Of a stretch of DNA of 64,000 nt, positions 8,941-18,137 are shown one piece after another (within the stretch, counting starts at the first letter, position 1; each line of letters begins with the position of its first letter). Source of the stretch: CAIKLP01 sp965279595. Its GTDB lineage: Bacteria; Bacteroidota; Bacteroidia; Sphingobacteriales; Sphingobacteriaceae. The stretch is taken from positions 682,001 through 746,000 of the forward strand of contig OZ257246.1 in assembly GCA_965279595.1 (NCBI GenBank), written 5' to 3'. Position numbers and translations under genes: made by a program. Under the pieces are notes generated by a model. That model was not told where the DNA came from and did not search any database. It was given only the letters and a program-made list of their open reading frames with translations.

Positions 8941-9684
8941 ATGGAAGCAACAGTAGAACAAAAATTAAAAGCTTTATACGAACTTCAAACTATTCACTCT
9001 GAAATCGATAAAATTCGTATCGTTAGAGGCGAATTACCTATGGAAGTAGCAGATCTTGAAGATGATGTTGCAGGTTTAGAAACCCGTATTCACAAAATCA
9101 AAGAAGAAATTAATGAGTTAGAAGATGAGATTGTAAACAAGAAAAACACAATCAAACAATCAAATGCTTCTATAAAAAAATACGAAGAGCAACAAAATAA
9201 CGTGAAAAACAACCGTGAATACGAGGCTCTTTCAAAAGAAATTGAAATTCAAGGTTTAGAAATTCAAGTTTCTGATAAAAAAATCAAAGAATATTCATTT
9301 GAGATTAGCAATAAAACTAAAGTTTTGGAAACTGCTCAAACTTCTTTAGATGAACGCAGAAAAGATCTTGATTTGAAAAAAGGAGAATTAGACGTTATTA
9401 CTAAAGAAACTGAAAAAGAAGAAGAGTCCTTCATGAAAAAGGCAGCTAAGGCTGAGAAATTAATTGAAGAGCGCTTATTAATTGCTTATAACAGATTAAG
9501 AAGTAATGCAAAAAATGGTTTAGCAGTTGTAACTATTGAGCGTGATTCATGTTCAGGATGTTTCAATCAAATTCCTCCACAAAGACAATCTGATATTCGC
9601 CAAGGTAAAAAAATTATCGTTTGCGAACATTGCGGAAGAATTCTAGTTGACGATCGTTTTGTAAAAGACGTTGTAGAAGCATAA
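8941..9684 (+). CDS. Coiled-coil protein with C4 zinc ribbon (CT398/YbgI-partner type)
   Basis: Residues 1-175 of 247 are a long charged coiled coil. The C-terminus is a treble-clef zinc ribbon with Cys204-x2-Cys207 (CSGC) and Cys228-x2-Cys231 (CEHC). The family resembles chlamydial CT398, a coiled-coil hairpin with a zinc ribbon that has been linked to sigma-54 and secretion components. It is encoded right behind the Nif3-like gene, so the two proteins may interact. No enzymatic motif is visible, and nucleic-acid or protein binding is inferred. A rho-independent terminator follows 27 bases after the stop. Confidence 0.9.
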   Translation: MEATVEQKLKALYELQTIHSEIDKIRIVRGELPMEVADLEDDVAGLETRIHKIKEEINELEDEIVNKKNTIKQSNASIKKYEEQQNNVKNNREYEALSKEIEIQGLEIQVSDKKIKEYSFEISNKTKVLETAQTSLDERRKDLDLKKGELDVITKETEKEEESFMKKAAKAEKLIEERLLIAYNRLRSNAKNGLAVVTIERDSCSGCFNQIPPQRQSDIRQGKKIIVCEHCGRILVDDRFVKDVVEA

Positions 9685-9710
9685 ATTTTAGAATTAACAC
9701 TGATATTAAA

Positions 9711-9745
9711 AAAACGATTCCTATCTTCATGGAGTCGTTTTTTTT
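9711..9745 (+). terminator. Rho-independent terminator after the zinc-ribbon gene
   Basis: Arms at 9711-9721 (AAAACGATTCC) and 9731-9741 pair over 11 positions with one G-T wobble around a 9-nt loop. A run of T residues follows and ends directly at the next ATG (9746). Confidence 0.8.
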
Positions 9746-11227
9746 ATGTCAAAATTCCGCCTTCAGTTAATTGCATTGTTATTTTTTGCACCATTCAGCA
9801 CGGAAGCAAAATTTGCATTTAACGAAAATTGCATCAAAGCATATAAGTCTATCATGTCATTAAAAGTGAATGAAGGATTGGGTTATATTGCGATTGAAAA
9901 AAAAACCAACCCAAGTAATAAAATTCCAATACTACTTGAAAATTATGCTGACTTTCTAAAAGTTTTAACATCTGAAACCAATCAATCTTTCGAAAATTTT
10001 AAAGTAAATAAATCTACAAGAATTGATTTAATCCAAGATGATGATGATAAATCACCTTGGTATCTTTATGCTCAAGCTGAAATAAACTTACAAAGCTGTA
10101 TCAATCGATTTAAATATCAAGAATTCATAACAGGAGCATATGAATTGCAAAAGGCATATAAACAATTAGAAGAAAATCAAAAAAAATTCCCTGACTTTTT
10201 ACCGAATAAAAAAAGTTTCGCTTTACTATATGGATTAGTGGGGTTGGTTCCAGACCAATATAAATGGGCGCTTTCAACCATTGGTTTAAAAGGAAATGTT
10301 CAGCAAGGAATAAATATGTTGGAAGAATTAAAAATAAAACTTCCAACTTCATCTTATTCCTATTTAACTGAAGAAACAATTTTCTTTTTAAGTTTTATAC
10401 AGATGAGTGCAGAAGGAAAAGAAAATGTTTTTGAAACTGTCATGAAAAACACTGACAACATTCCATCTTCAAACTTATTAAATGTATTTATACGTTCAAT
10501 TGTAGCAACAAGAACAGGACATACTGATGAGGCTATAGAATTACTTTCTCATCGACCGAAGTCTACTGCATATATTCCTTTTTACCATTTAGATTATTTA
10601 ATGGGCTTATCAAAACTGAGCCGATTTGACGATGATGCTGTTAATTACTTTGAATATTATTTAAAGAATTATTCAGGATCATTTAATGTAAAAGATACTT
10701 ATTTAAAAATTGCTTGGTTTTATTTATTGAAGGGAAATATTGATAAGTATAACGCCTATACTTCCTTATGTAAAGTAAGAGGGCTTGCTGTTTCAGAAAA
10801 AGATAAAGATGCCTTAAACCAAGCTAATCAATTACACGCTCCAGACATTTCTTTATTAAAGGCAAGGCTGTATTTTGATGGGGGTTACTATGATAAAGCG
10901 CTTGCTTTACTAAAAGAAAAAAAGATGGACAACTTTCCTTTATCGAAAGATAAATTAGAATATTTATATAGAATGGGGAGAATCAATCAACAAATAAATA
11001 AAGACGACCAAGCTATTACTTTCTATACAGCTACTATTAGTAAAGGCCTCGATCAGCCATATTATTTTGCTGCGAATTCTGCTTTGCAACTAGGTTTCAT
11101 TTATGAATCGAAAAAGAATTATACAAAGGCGAAATACTATTATAACCTCTCTACAAAAATGAAGAATGAAGAATACAAAAATAGTATAGAAAGCAAAGCT
11201 AAAGCAGGACTTAAGCGTTTGCCCTAA
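9746..11227 (+). CDS. Secreted TPR-repeat protein of unknown function
   Basis: This 493-residue protein starts with a signal peptide (about residues 1-21, cleavage after FSTEA). The rest is helical with degenerate TPR units, most evident in the C-terminal half (DAVNYFEYYLKNYSG, KARLYFDGGYYDKAL, YFAANSALQLGFIYESKKNYTKA). TPR proteins act as protein-interaction scaffolds; the partner is unknown and the protein should sit in the periplasm. The start is fixed by the signal peptide, yet it directly follows the T-tract of the upstream terminator, leaving no room for its own promoter downstream of the hairpin. Its end overlaps the convergent MFS gene by 17 bases. Confidence 0.82.
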   Translation: MSKFRLQLIALLFFAPFSTEAKFAFNENCIKAYKSIMSLKVNEGLGYIAIEKKTNPSNKIPILLENYADFLKVLTSETNQSFENFKVNKSTRIDLIQDDDDKSPWYLYAQAEINLQSCINRFKYQEFITGAYELQKAYKQLEENQKKFPDFLPNKKSFALLYGLVGLVPDQYKWALSTIGLKGNVQQGINMLEELKIKLPTSSYSYLTEETIFFLSFIQMSAEGKENVFETVMKNTDNIPSSNLLNVFIRSIVATRTGHTDEAIELLSHRPKSTAYIPFYHLDYLMGLSKLSRFDDDAVNYFEYYLKNYSGSFNVKDTYLKIAWFYLLKGNIDKYNAYTSLCKVRGLAVSEKDKDALNQANQLHAPDISLLKARLYFDGGYYDKALALLKEKKMDNFPLSKDKLEYLYRMGRINQQINKDDQAITFYTATISKGLDQPYYFAANSALQLGFIYESKKNYTKAKYYYNLSTKMKNEEYKNSIESKAKAGLKRLP

Positions 11228-12464
11228 CAGCGTTTTGTTTTTTCACTACTAAATTCAATCGATACACCATTATTACATTCAAGATTAATATGAATGAAAT
11301 TAAATAGCCCAAAGTATCATAATTTTCAAGCGGACTAAATTTAGTTTTTTGAGAAACTACCATACCTCCAATTGCTGCGGCAACACCACCAGACATTTGT
11401 TGTAAAGAAGAATTGACACTCATAAATGCTCCTCGATCTTGCATTTGAGGCAGAGCAGTTGCTAATGCCATTGCTGGCACCATTCTACTCATGATACCAA
11501 TTATCATCACAATGTTCATTAGCATTACAATCCAAAAAGGAACTGGAGTTAAACTAGTATAAATCAAAACTACAATCATCATCCATAATGATGCAATGGC
11601 AAATACTTTAAACTTATCGAATTTATCACTTAACTTTCCAATAAATGGCATGATGATTAAAGTGCTTACTCCTGCAATCATAAATAATAAAGGCAATTGC
11701 TCTTGAGTAACTTTCAAATTATTAATTGCAAATGCACTTCCCCAAGGCATCATCATAAATCCGCCAAGTGATAATAATGCAGTTGATAAAAATCCTATTC
11801 GATAATCTCTTTTTGCAATGGTATGCCATAAATGTAAAAAAGCATTTTTGTCTGATTTGATTAATAGATGTTCAGTGATTGGTTTTAATTTTACAACTAT
11901 CAATAACCATACAATTGATGCTAGTCCAACAATCATTAAAAATGGTGCTTCCCAATTCCAATGATTTGCAATGTATAAACTAATTGGTATTCCTAAAACT
12001 TGGCTAGCACCAAAACCCATTTGAAGAAATCCCATTACTCTTCCTCTTTTTTCTAGAGGAAATAAATCAGCAACAATGGCTAAAGAAATTGAACCAATCA
12101 CACCACCAAATATTCCAGTTACAATTCTTGCAACTATTAACATTTGGTAAGTCGTGGCTAATCCACACATGAGGGTTCCTAAAATAAATCCGATGTAAAA
12201 AAACAAAAGCAATTTTTTTCTATCATATTTATCAGCAAAGCCAGCAGTTAATAATCCGGAAATACCTGCACTAAATGCATAACTTGAAACCGCTAACCCA
12301 AATTGAGTAGTTGTTAGATTCATTGATTTCATTAACATATCACCCAAAGGTGACATTACCATGAAATCTAAGACAACAGTAAATTGCGTCAAAGCTAAAA
12401 TTACAATCACCAATACCTGGTAAGAAGAAAATTTAGATGATTTAGATTCCGATTGATTATTCAT
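11211..12464 (-). CDS. MFS transporter (DHA-type efflux permease)
   Basis: This 417-residue protein has 12 predicted membrane helices. Major facilitator signatures are visible: the loop 2-3 motif as AGFADKYDRKKLLLFFY, the ARIVTGIFGGVIGSISLAIVADLFP region of helices 4-5, and EKRGRVMGFLQMGFGASQVLGIP, typical of sugar- or drug-efflux (DHA1-like) permeases. The substrate is unknown. It follows the cyclophilin gene by 41 bases on the same strand and could be cotranscribed. It is convergent with the TPR gene, overlapping by 17 bases with no hairpin between them. Confidence 0.92.
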   Translation of the reverse strand: MNNQSESKSSKFSSYQVLVIVILALTQFTVVLDFMVMSPLGDMLMKSMNLTTTQFGLAVSSYAFSAGISGLLTAGFADKYDRKKLLLFFYIGFILGTLMCGLATTYQMLIVARIVTGIFGGVIGSISLAIVADLFPLEKRGRVMGFLQMGFGASQVLGIPISLYIANHWNWEAPFLMIVGLASIVWLLIVVKLKPITEHLLIKSDKNAFLHLWHTIAKRDYRIGFLSTALLSLGGFMMMPWGSAFAINNLKVTQEQLPLLFMIAGVSTLIIMPFIGKLSDKFDKFKVFAIASLWMMIVVLIYTSLTPVPFWIVMLMNIVMIIGIMSRMVPAMALATALPQMQDRGAFMSVNSSLQQMSGGVAAAIGGMVVSQKTKFSPLENYDTLGYLISFILILNVIMVYRLNLVVKKQNAVRANA

Positions 12465-12505
12465 TGGTTCAATAATTAAAAAGGAAAACGAAGGGACAAG
12501 TAATT

Positions 12506-13924
12506 CTAAAACGCAACTTGGAAATTGCCTTTAAGTAATTTATCACCATTCTTGATCTCATAAAAATACTTTCCTGGAGTTAATTTATGGTTAACTTTTA
12601 AAGAATGATTGTTAGTGTTTGCCTTTTCAAATATGACGAGTTTGCCCAAAACATCCATTACTCTTAACTCAACTTGTTGAGTCAATTCATTTGAACAAAA
12701 AGTTACTTCATTTATCGAAGGATTAGGAAACACCGAAACCGAAACTTCTTGAACATTTATACCTACCAAACTTCCGGTTGTAAATGAGAAAGCTGCAGAA
12801 TTAGTTCCTGATACATGGTTCACTTCTGAAGACACTCTCCAATAATACTTACGATTGGCTAATGGAAAATTATATCGGAAGGAATCACCCAATATTCCAG
12901 TTGAATCTAATTTGATGGCAGAGGTAGTAAATGCTGGAGTTGTACTTACTTGAATTCGATAACTTTCAGCTCCTGAAACAGCATTCCATTTGAAATTAGT
13001 TAATGTTGTTGAACTAGTTGATGAGTTCGCTGGCAATACTAAACTTGGTGCTTCCACACCAGTTAAAAAACTTCTAGTTGAGGTTGCCACACTTTTAAAA
13101 CCGCCATTATTTGCAAACATTCTCCAATAATATTTTACCTTCCCTTCTGTTAAATCTGAAACAGAAATAGATAATGCAGCAGTTGATTTTTTTACAAGAA
13201 TATTTTGAAATAATGAATCCTCAGAAAATTCTAAATCATAAATTAATGCACCTGGTACTGCATTCCATTTAAATAAATATGTAGGTGAAATACCTATAAA
13301 ATTATCTGCAGGTTGAATGATAACAGGAGTACCTGCAACAGCAGTTGGGTCATCAGTTCCGCGCGTAACAAACATTTCGATTTTTTGTAATGGCCCATCA
13401 TTCGCGTCTCTTGGTGAGGCAACAATATTATCTACAACAGCTAATCCTGAAACAACTTTACCATATGCTGTATAATTGAAATCCAAACTAGTAGCAGCAG
13501 CATGACAAATGAAAAATTGAGAATTAGCAGAATTTATATTATTGTCACGAGCAGCAGAAAGAACTCCTCTTACATGTGATATTGGATTAAACTCTGCAGG
13601 AATTTCAACTTGAGAAGCATTTCCAAAACCCCAAGTGTTTCTCGGACCATGTCTTGAATTAGGATCGCCTCCTTGAATTACAAAGCCTGGTATTACTCTA
13701 TGAAATGCTGTGGTATCATAAAAATTTTGTGAAACTAAACTATCAAAATTTCTAACATGCTTAGGTGCAATTGATGGATAAAGTTCAACCTCAATTGTAC
13801 CAATTGGAACACCTTCTCTAATAGCTTGAATAATATAATGAGGTTTGCCATTATAAACTCCAATTTGAGCATTTACAAAAAGGCTTGTAAATATAAATAA
13901 TGCAAGAATGGTTAGTCTTTTCAT
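12506..13924 (-). CDS. Secreted cyclophilin-type peptidyl-prolyl isomerase with T9SS type A sorting domain
   Basis: The 472 residues divide into a signal peptide (1-19, ending VNAQ), a cyclophilin domain (about 28-195, with FHRVIPGFVIQGGDP, NSQFFICHAA and FNYTAYGKVVSG), two fibronectin III-like repeats (about 200-385, each with FKWNAV.GA and YYWR), and a C-terminal T9SS sorting domain (about 395-472, starting VSVFPNPS and ending in KGNFQVAF). Cyclophilins catalyse cis-trans isomerisation of prolyl bonds. The T9SS tail predicts export across the outer membrane and attachment or release, so this isomerase would act on the cell surface or outside rather than in the periplasm. dcd ends 30 bases upstream on the same strand. 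Confidence 0.93.
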   Translation of the reverse strand: MKRLTILALFIFTSLFVNAQIGVYNGKPHYIIQAIREGVPIGTIEVELYPSIAPKHVRNFDSLVSQNFYDTTAFHRVIPGFVIQGGDPNSRHGPRNTWGFGNASQVEIPAEFNPISHVRGVLSAARDNNINSANSQFFICHAAATSLDFNYTAYGKVVSGLAVVDNIVASPRDANDGPLQKIEMFVTRGTDDPTAVAGTPVIIQPADNFIGISPTYLFKWNAVPGALIYDLEFSEDSLFQNILVKKSTAALSISVSDLTEGKVKYYWRMFANNGGFKSVATSTRSFLTGVEAPSLVLPANSSTSSTTLTNFKWNAVSGAESYRIQVSTTPAFTTSAIKLDSTGILGDSFRYNFPLANRKYYWRVSSEVNHVSGTNSAAFSFTTGSLVGINVQEVSVSVFPNPSINEVTFCSNELTQQVELRVMDVLGKLVIFEKANTNNHSLKVNHKLTPGKYFYEIKNGDKLLKGNFQVAF

Positions 13925-13954
13925 AATAATAGGTTTATCAAAGTTTAAATGACG

Positions 13955-14491
13955 TTAAAATTTATTCTTCCACATCATACTTTCAACTGGCTTTACAGTT
14001 TTTGAATTATACTTAGCATTATTTTTAGTATTGTACATTACTTCTACTTCTCCCTCTACGACAAAATAAATTAATTGCCCAATTGGCATTCCATGGTAAA
14101 TTCTGACAGGCTGAGTACTTGATATTTCTAAAGTCCAAGTATTACAAAATCCAACATCGCCTTTTCCTGCCGTTGCATGAATATCAATACCTAAGCGACC
14201 AGTACTTGATTTACCTTCTAAAAATGGAACATGAGCATGTGTTTCGGTATATTCTAAAGTCACTCCTAAATAAAGTGTGTTTGGTTGAAGCACAAAACCA
14301 TCAACTGGTATTTCAAAGTGCTCAATTTTATTATGTGCTTTTGCATCTAATACACGGTCTTTATAGACTGCCAAATATTTACCTAAATGCACATCATAGG
14401 AATTTGTTCCTAAACATTCTTTATTGAACGGTTCAATTACAATTGTACCTTTTTCAATTTCTTCTAAAATTCGCTTATCCGATAAAATCAT
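13955..14491 (-). CDS. dcd: dCTP deaminase
   Basis: This 178-residue protein of the dUTPase/Dcd fold has the family motifs FLEGKSSTGRLGI (the Ser/Arg nucleotide-binding segment), IDIHATAGKGDVGF, and NTWTLEIS with the catalytic Glu, followed by GMPIGQLIYF. It deaminates dCTP to dUTP, feeding thymidylate synthesis; some members also hydrolyse dUTP to dUMP, which I cannot decide here. Length matches the family. It diverges from the phosphopantetheinyl transferase gene, sharing a 60-base spacer that contains a perfect inverted repeat, and precedes the cyclophilin gene. Confidence 0.95.
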   Translation of the reverse strand: MILSDKRILEEIEKGTIVIEPFNKECLGTNSYDVHLGKYLAVYKDRVLDAKAHNKIEHFEIPVDGFVLQPNTLYLGVTLEYTETHAHVPFLEGKSSTGRLGIDIHATAGKGDVGFCNTWTLEISSTQPVRIYHGMPIGQLIYFVVEGEVEVMYNTKNNAKYNSKTVKPVESMMWKNKF

Positions 14492-14501
14492 CGTTTGATT
14501 A

Positions 14502-14522
14502 ATTACTTTTGTCTAAAGTAAT
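14502..14522. promoter_or_regulatory. Inverted repeat over divergent dcd/phosphopantetheinyl transferase promoters
   Basis: ATTACTTT (14502-14509) and AAAGTAAT (14515-14522) form a perfect 8-bp inverted repeat around a 5-base spacer. The plus-strand -7 box TACTTTTG (14504-14511) lies inside it, and the other arm gives a near match TACTTTAG for dcd. It could be a repressor site or simply two back-to-back promoters. Confidence 0.5.
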
Positions 14523-14551
14523 AATTTTTTCGATAATCAATATTCAAAACT

Positions 14552-15190
14552 ATGCCGATTGTTTGGTCTAAAAAGCTTGGAGATGAAGGAGTAATAGCAA
14601 TTTGGGAGATTTCTGAATCAGCAGATGAATTATACAATCAATTACAGTTGAATCAGAATGAGAAAAACTATTATGAAAGTTTACATAAAGGAAAGAGGCA
14701 TATGCATTGGCTTGGGAGTAGGGTATTATTAAGGACACTGCTTGATACTAATTTATATATTGATTGTCAATTGGATGAAAACAATAAACCTTACTTGGTT
14801 AATTTTCCTTATGAAATTTCGATTACCCATTCCAATGAAATGGCTGCAGTAATTATTTATAAGAATAAAAAAGTTGGATTAGATATTGAAAAAATAAGCG
14901 CTAAAATTCAACGCATCAAACACCGTTTTTTAAGCACTGATGAATTAGCATTTATTAAACCTGATTTTGAAAATGAACAATTATATGTTTGTTGGGGCAT
15001 CAAAGAATCTTTATTTAAACTTTATGGAAAAGGAAATTTGCCATTCATAAAAGGCATAAAAATTAAGCCTTTTGATTATTTAAGTTTAAAAAAAATTAAA
15101 GCAGAAATCAATACTAATGAGTATCAACAACAATATGAAATAAACTATTTTAAATTTAATGAATTTATGCTGACTTGGGTGATTGAATAG
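14552..15190 (+). CDS. 4'-phosphopantetheinyl transferase superfamily protein
   Basis: This 212-residue protein has the Sfp/AcpT-type signatures: KKVGLDIEKIS with metal ligands Asp111 and Glu113, and WGIKESLFKLYGKG with Lys151 and Glu152. Upstream are RHMHWLGSRVLLR and ISITHSNEMAAV (His-Ser before the metal motif). It transfers phosphopantetheine from CoA to a carrier-protein serine. It is closer to the Sfp/HetI class than to AcpS. No carrier-protein gene lies nearby, so the target (fatty acid, polyketide or other) is open. It is convergent with dnaG, with 2 bases between the stops. Confidence 0.92.
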   Translation: MPIVWSKKLGDEGVIAIWEISESADELYNQLQLNQNEKNYYESLHKGKRHMHWLGSRVLLRTLLDTNLYIDCQLDENNKPYLVNFPYEISITHSNEMAAVIIYKNKKVGLDIEKISAKIQRIKHRFLSTDELAFIKPDFENEQLYVCWGIKESLFKLYGKGNLPFIKGIKIKPFDYLSLKKIKAEINTNEYQQQYEINYFKFNEFMLTWVIE

Positions 15191-15192
15191 AA

Positions 15193-17130
15193 TTACTTTT
15201 TTATAACTAATCCCAATTCCGTTTCTATAAATTTAATCTGTGATCTAATAGCCATCTGTGTTTGCAAATACATAGTTGTTTGCTCTTCCGTATTTGGCTC
15301 TTTTAATTTCTCGCCAATTTCTGCAAAAAGCTTTTTCGACTTATTTAATCTCAAATGATTCAATCCACTTTTCACTACTTTTTCTAATATCATTTCTTCT
15401 TTTGGAATATGGATATCATGTTCCTTCCATTTATCACTTAATGAATATGGATTTGATAACAACTCGGCTGCAATTGAACTTATAGTTGGAGCAGTGTGGT
15501 TACTGAAAAAAGTTTTATTGGGAATATTTCCATTGCTTATTTCATTTTGAAAAATTGCCAAAAGTTGAACATAAGGCTCATTTATAAAAAATAATTGTTC
15601 ATCTTGAATTACGTGAACAATATATTCGGCAACACTTGTTTGAAATTCACCTTCATCATTTGATGTTACAAACAAACTATCACCATAATTTATAAGGATG
15701 CGCATTATTTCTTTTTCTTGAGAATCATTGCGATAGCTTTCTTGAACTTTTGGTTCTTGATTTATTTCTTGTTCAAGAGAAATGGTACTAAGTTCTTCTT
15801 GATTATTATCTCGCTTTACTTTTTTTAATCGTGATTTATTTAATTCTGCCAGAAGTAAGCGCTCATCCATATCCATCAACTTACTGCTCTCTTTAATATA
15901 CAGAGATGCTTTAATGGAATCTGGAATTTTAGCAATGCTTTCTACAATGTCTTTTATCAATTCTGCTTTCCGAATGGGATCATTGTTTACTTCAGCTAAA
16001 AGTAAATTAGTTTTAAAAACTATAAAATCGCTTTGTGTTGACTTTACATATTCTTCAAAAGCAGTTCCACCAACTTGACGCACGTAAGAATCTGGATCAT
16101 GGCCATCTGGGAATAATACAATTTTGACATTAAGCCCTTCTTCCAAAATCATATCAATACCTCTTAAAGATGCTTTGATACCTGCAGGGTCACCATCATA
16201 AAGAATAGTAACATTTTTGGTGAAGCGACCAATCAGTCTAATTTGTTCAGTAGTAAGTGAAGTGCCTGAAGAAGCTACAACATTCTCTACACCAGATTGG
16301 TGTAAGGAAACAACATCAGTATATCCTTCAACTAAAAAACAATTATCTAAATCACGAATTGATTTTTTTGCAAAGTAAATACCGTATAAAACATTGCTTT
16401 TATGATAAATTTCGCTTTCAGGTGAGTTTACATATTTAGGGCTATTCGGATTTTTAACTAAAATTCTTCCTCCAAATGCAATTACTCTTCCAGTTAAATT
16501 ATGAATCGGGAACATAACCCGATTTCTAAATCGATCGTAAACTGATTTCTTTTCTTCATTAAAAATACTTAATCCAGTTTCAATTAAATATTTTTCATTG
16601 TATCCTTCAATCTTAGCCTTTTCGGTAAGTGTAGACCATTCATCTAAACTAAAACCAAGCTCAAACTTTTTGATTATTTCTTCTCTAAAACCTCTTTCTT
16701 TAAAATAACTTAACCCAACTGTTTTACCGTAATCGGTTTCCCATAAATTCTCTACAAAAGTTTTTTTTGCGAAATCAGAAATAAGCATCAAACTTTCGCG
16801 ATGATCATATTTTTCTCTGTCCTCGTCGGTTAATGCTTCATCCTCTTCAATAGTTATATTGTATTTCTTTGCTAAATACCTAAGAGCATCAGGGTAAGCT
16901 ACCTTCTCATGTTCCATAATAAAATTCACCGAATTGCCAGCTTTTCCACATCCAAAACATTTGTAAATTCCTTTAGCTGGTGAGACGGTGAAGGATGGAG
17001 TTTTCTCATTATGAAAAGGGCAATTCCCTAATAAATTCGCACCACGCTTTTTTAAATTCACATAATCGCCAACTACTTCTTCAATAGCGGCAGTTTCAAA
17101 AATGCGATCTATGGTTTCTTTGCGAATCAT
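15193..17130 (-). CDS. dnaG: DNA primase DnaG
   Basis: The 645-residue protein has an N-terminal CHC2 zinc finger (CPFH, then CFGC, about residues 37-61), the RNA polymerase core with FGGRILVKNPNSPKYVNSPES, and the TOPRIM motifs FLVEGYTDVVSL and VTILYDGDPAG. The less conserved C-terminal region should contain the DnaB-binding domain. It makes RNA primers at the replication fork. Its start codon overlaps the stop of the upstream secreted-protein gene (TAATG, one shared base), so translation is probably coupled. It is not next to rpoD as in many other bacteria. Confidence 0.97.
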   Translation of the reverse strand: MIRKETIDRIFETAAIEEVVGDYVNLKKRGANLLGNCPFHNEKTPSFTVSPAKGIYKCFGCGKAGNSVNFIMEHEKVAYPDALRYLAKKYNITIEEDEALTDEDREKYDHRESLMLISDFAKKTFVENLWETDYGKTVGLSYFKERGFREEIIKKFELGFSLDEWSTLTEKAKIEGYNEKYLIETGLSIFNEEKKSVYDRFRNRVMFPIHNLTGRVIAFGGRILVKNPNSPKYVNSPESEIYHKSNVLYGIYFAKKSIRDLDNCFLVEGYTDVVSLHQSGVENVVASSGTSLTTEQIRLIGRFTKNVTILYDGDPAGIKASLRGIDMILEEGLNVKIVLFPDGHDPDSYVRQVGGTAFEEYVKSTQSDFIVFKTNLLLAEVNNDPIRKAELIKDIVESIAKIPDSIKASLYIKESSKLMDMDERLLLAELNKSRLKKVKRDNNQEELSTISLEQEINQEPKVQESYRNDSQEKEIMRILINYGDSLFVTSNDEGEFQTSVAEYIVHVIQDEQLFFINEPYVQLLAIFQNEISNGNIPNKTFFSNHTAPTISSIAAELLSNPYSLSDKWKEHDIHIPKEEMILEKVVKSGLNHLRLNKSKKLFAEIGEKLKEPNTEEQTTMYLQTQMAIRSQIKFIETELGLVIKK

Positions 17131-18062
17131 TACTTAAACTGACTGTGTTGAATATCAAATGTACAGATTTCCTTTTTTTTAAATGGGATATCCCAATCTC
17201 CATCATAAGAAATATGAGTTGGGACTAAGATATCTTCATTTAAATAACTCATTTCAATATTCATTTTTACATTAAAATCGAAGGGTATGGATGAATATTT
17301 CATATCAATATATCGACCTAAAATATTCATGTTTTTTGCATCAAAAATTGTAGTTAACTCTTTAATCATGGTATCATCTTCATTCCACCAACTTAAACCA
17401 CTTTTTACTTTGCATTTAAAATAATACACAGGAATATTACCTTGATAAGTAGCGTAATAAAAACTATAGTCATAGTACTTTCTTAATTCAGCGCCAAAGA
17501 TTTCTGTTTTATCACTTATCAAAGGAATTCCATTTACAGGTTTGCCTGGTGTAAAAATGAGCGTTTTAAGTTTTTGTTTATAGCCTTCTTCATCATTTAA
17601 ATTTGAAGTGACTTTTTGATTTGGCACAAAATCTGAATTTCCTTCATTCATAAATATATAAGAAAACATTCTTACAGTATATAAATCAAAATCACCATTC
17701 CTTTTAAATACTTTTCCGCTATCAAGTTTAAAAAGCACTTTTTGCTTGTACTTTTCTCCAGTATTGTCATGGTATATTTTACGAACAATTTTCCCTTCTA
17801 TTTTTTCATTTTCTTTAAATGTTGCAATTTTATTTTGAGCAACAAATGAATGCTTTTTCAATTCTTGAAATGCTCCATAGAAGGCAGTATCATTGAGCAT
17901 TACGTGAATAAAATCTGTTATATCTAAACCTCTTTTAGCAGTAACAACTAAAACCGAATCAATATTAACTGACTTTAAAGTATCAACAAAAGGCTGCCTC
18001 CTACTTTGTCCATAAATTAAAGTAGAAATTAAAAGGAAGGCAAGTGTGATTATTTTTTTCAA
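17130..18062 (-). CDS. Secreted protein of unknown function upstream of dnaG
   Basis: I do not recognise this family. The reading frame is open to a TTG at 18110, but that start lies in the loop of a terminator hairpin. The TTG at 18062 gives MKKIITLAFLLISTLIYGQ, a textbook signal peptide ending in YGQ, so I use it; the protein is then 310 residues. The mature part is mixed alpha/beta with many aromatic residues. It has YMRMF-like and SYIFMNEG segments, FTPGKPVNGIPLISDKTEIFGAELRKYY, and a C-terminal FDAKNMNILGRYIDMKY, reminiscent of periplasmic or outer-membrane-associated beta-rich proteins. It overlaps dnaG by one base. Confidence 0.7.
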   Translation of the reverse strand: MKKIITLAFLLISTLIYGQSRRQPFVDTLKSVNIDSVLVVTAKRGLDITDFIHVMLNDTAFYGAFQELKKHSFVAQNKIATFKENEKIEGKIVRKIYHDNTGEKYKQKVLFKLDSGKVFKRNGDFDLYTVRMFSYIFMNEGNSDFVPNQKVTSNLNDEEGYKQKLKTLIFTPGKPVNGIPLISDKTEIFGAELRKYYDYSFYYATYQGNIPVYYFKCKVKSGLSWWNEDDTMIKELTTIFDAKNMNILGRYIDMKYSSIPFDFNVKMNIEMSYLNEDILVPTHISYDGDWDIPFKKKEICTFDIQHSQFK

Positions 18063-18084
18063 CTTAAATTTCTGAAAGTTTTTA

Positions 18085-18124
18085 AAAAAGAAAAGCCTTA
18101 CAAAATGCAAGACTTTTCTTTTTG
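18085..18124 (-). terminator. Terminator after pntB
   Basis: On the minus strand AAAAGTCTT and AAGGCTTTT pair (one wobble), extended by flanking A and T bases, around the loop GCATTTTGT. A T-rich tract follows near 18085-18092. It separates the transhydrogenase operon from the secreted-protein/dnaG unit and overlaps the longest possible reading frame of that next gene. Confidence 0.7.
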
Positions 18125-18137
18125 TATTATAAATTGT

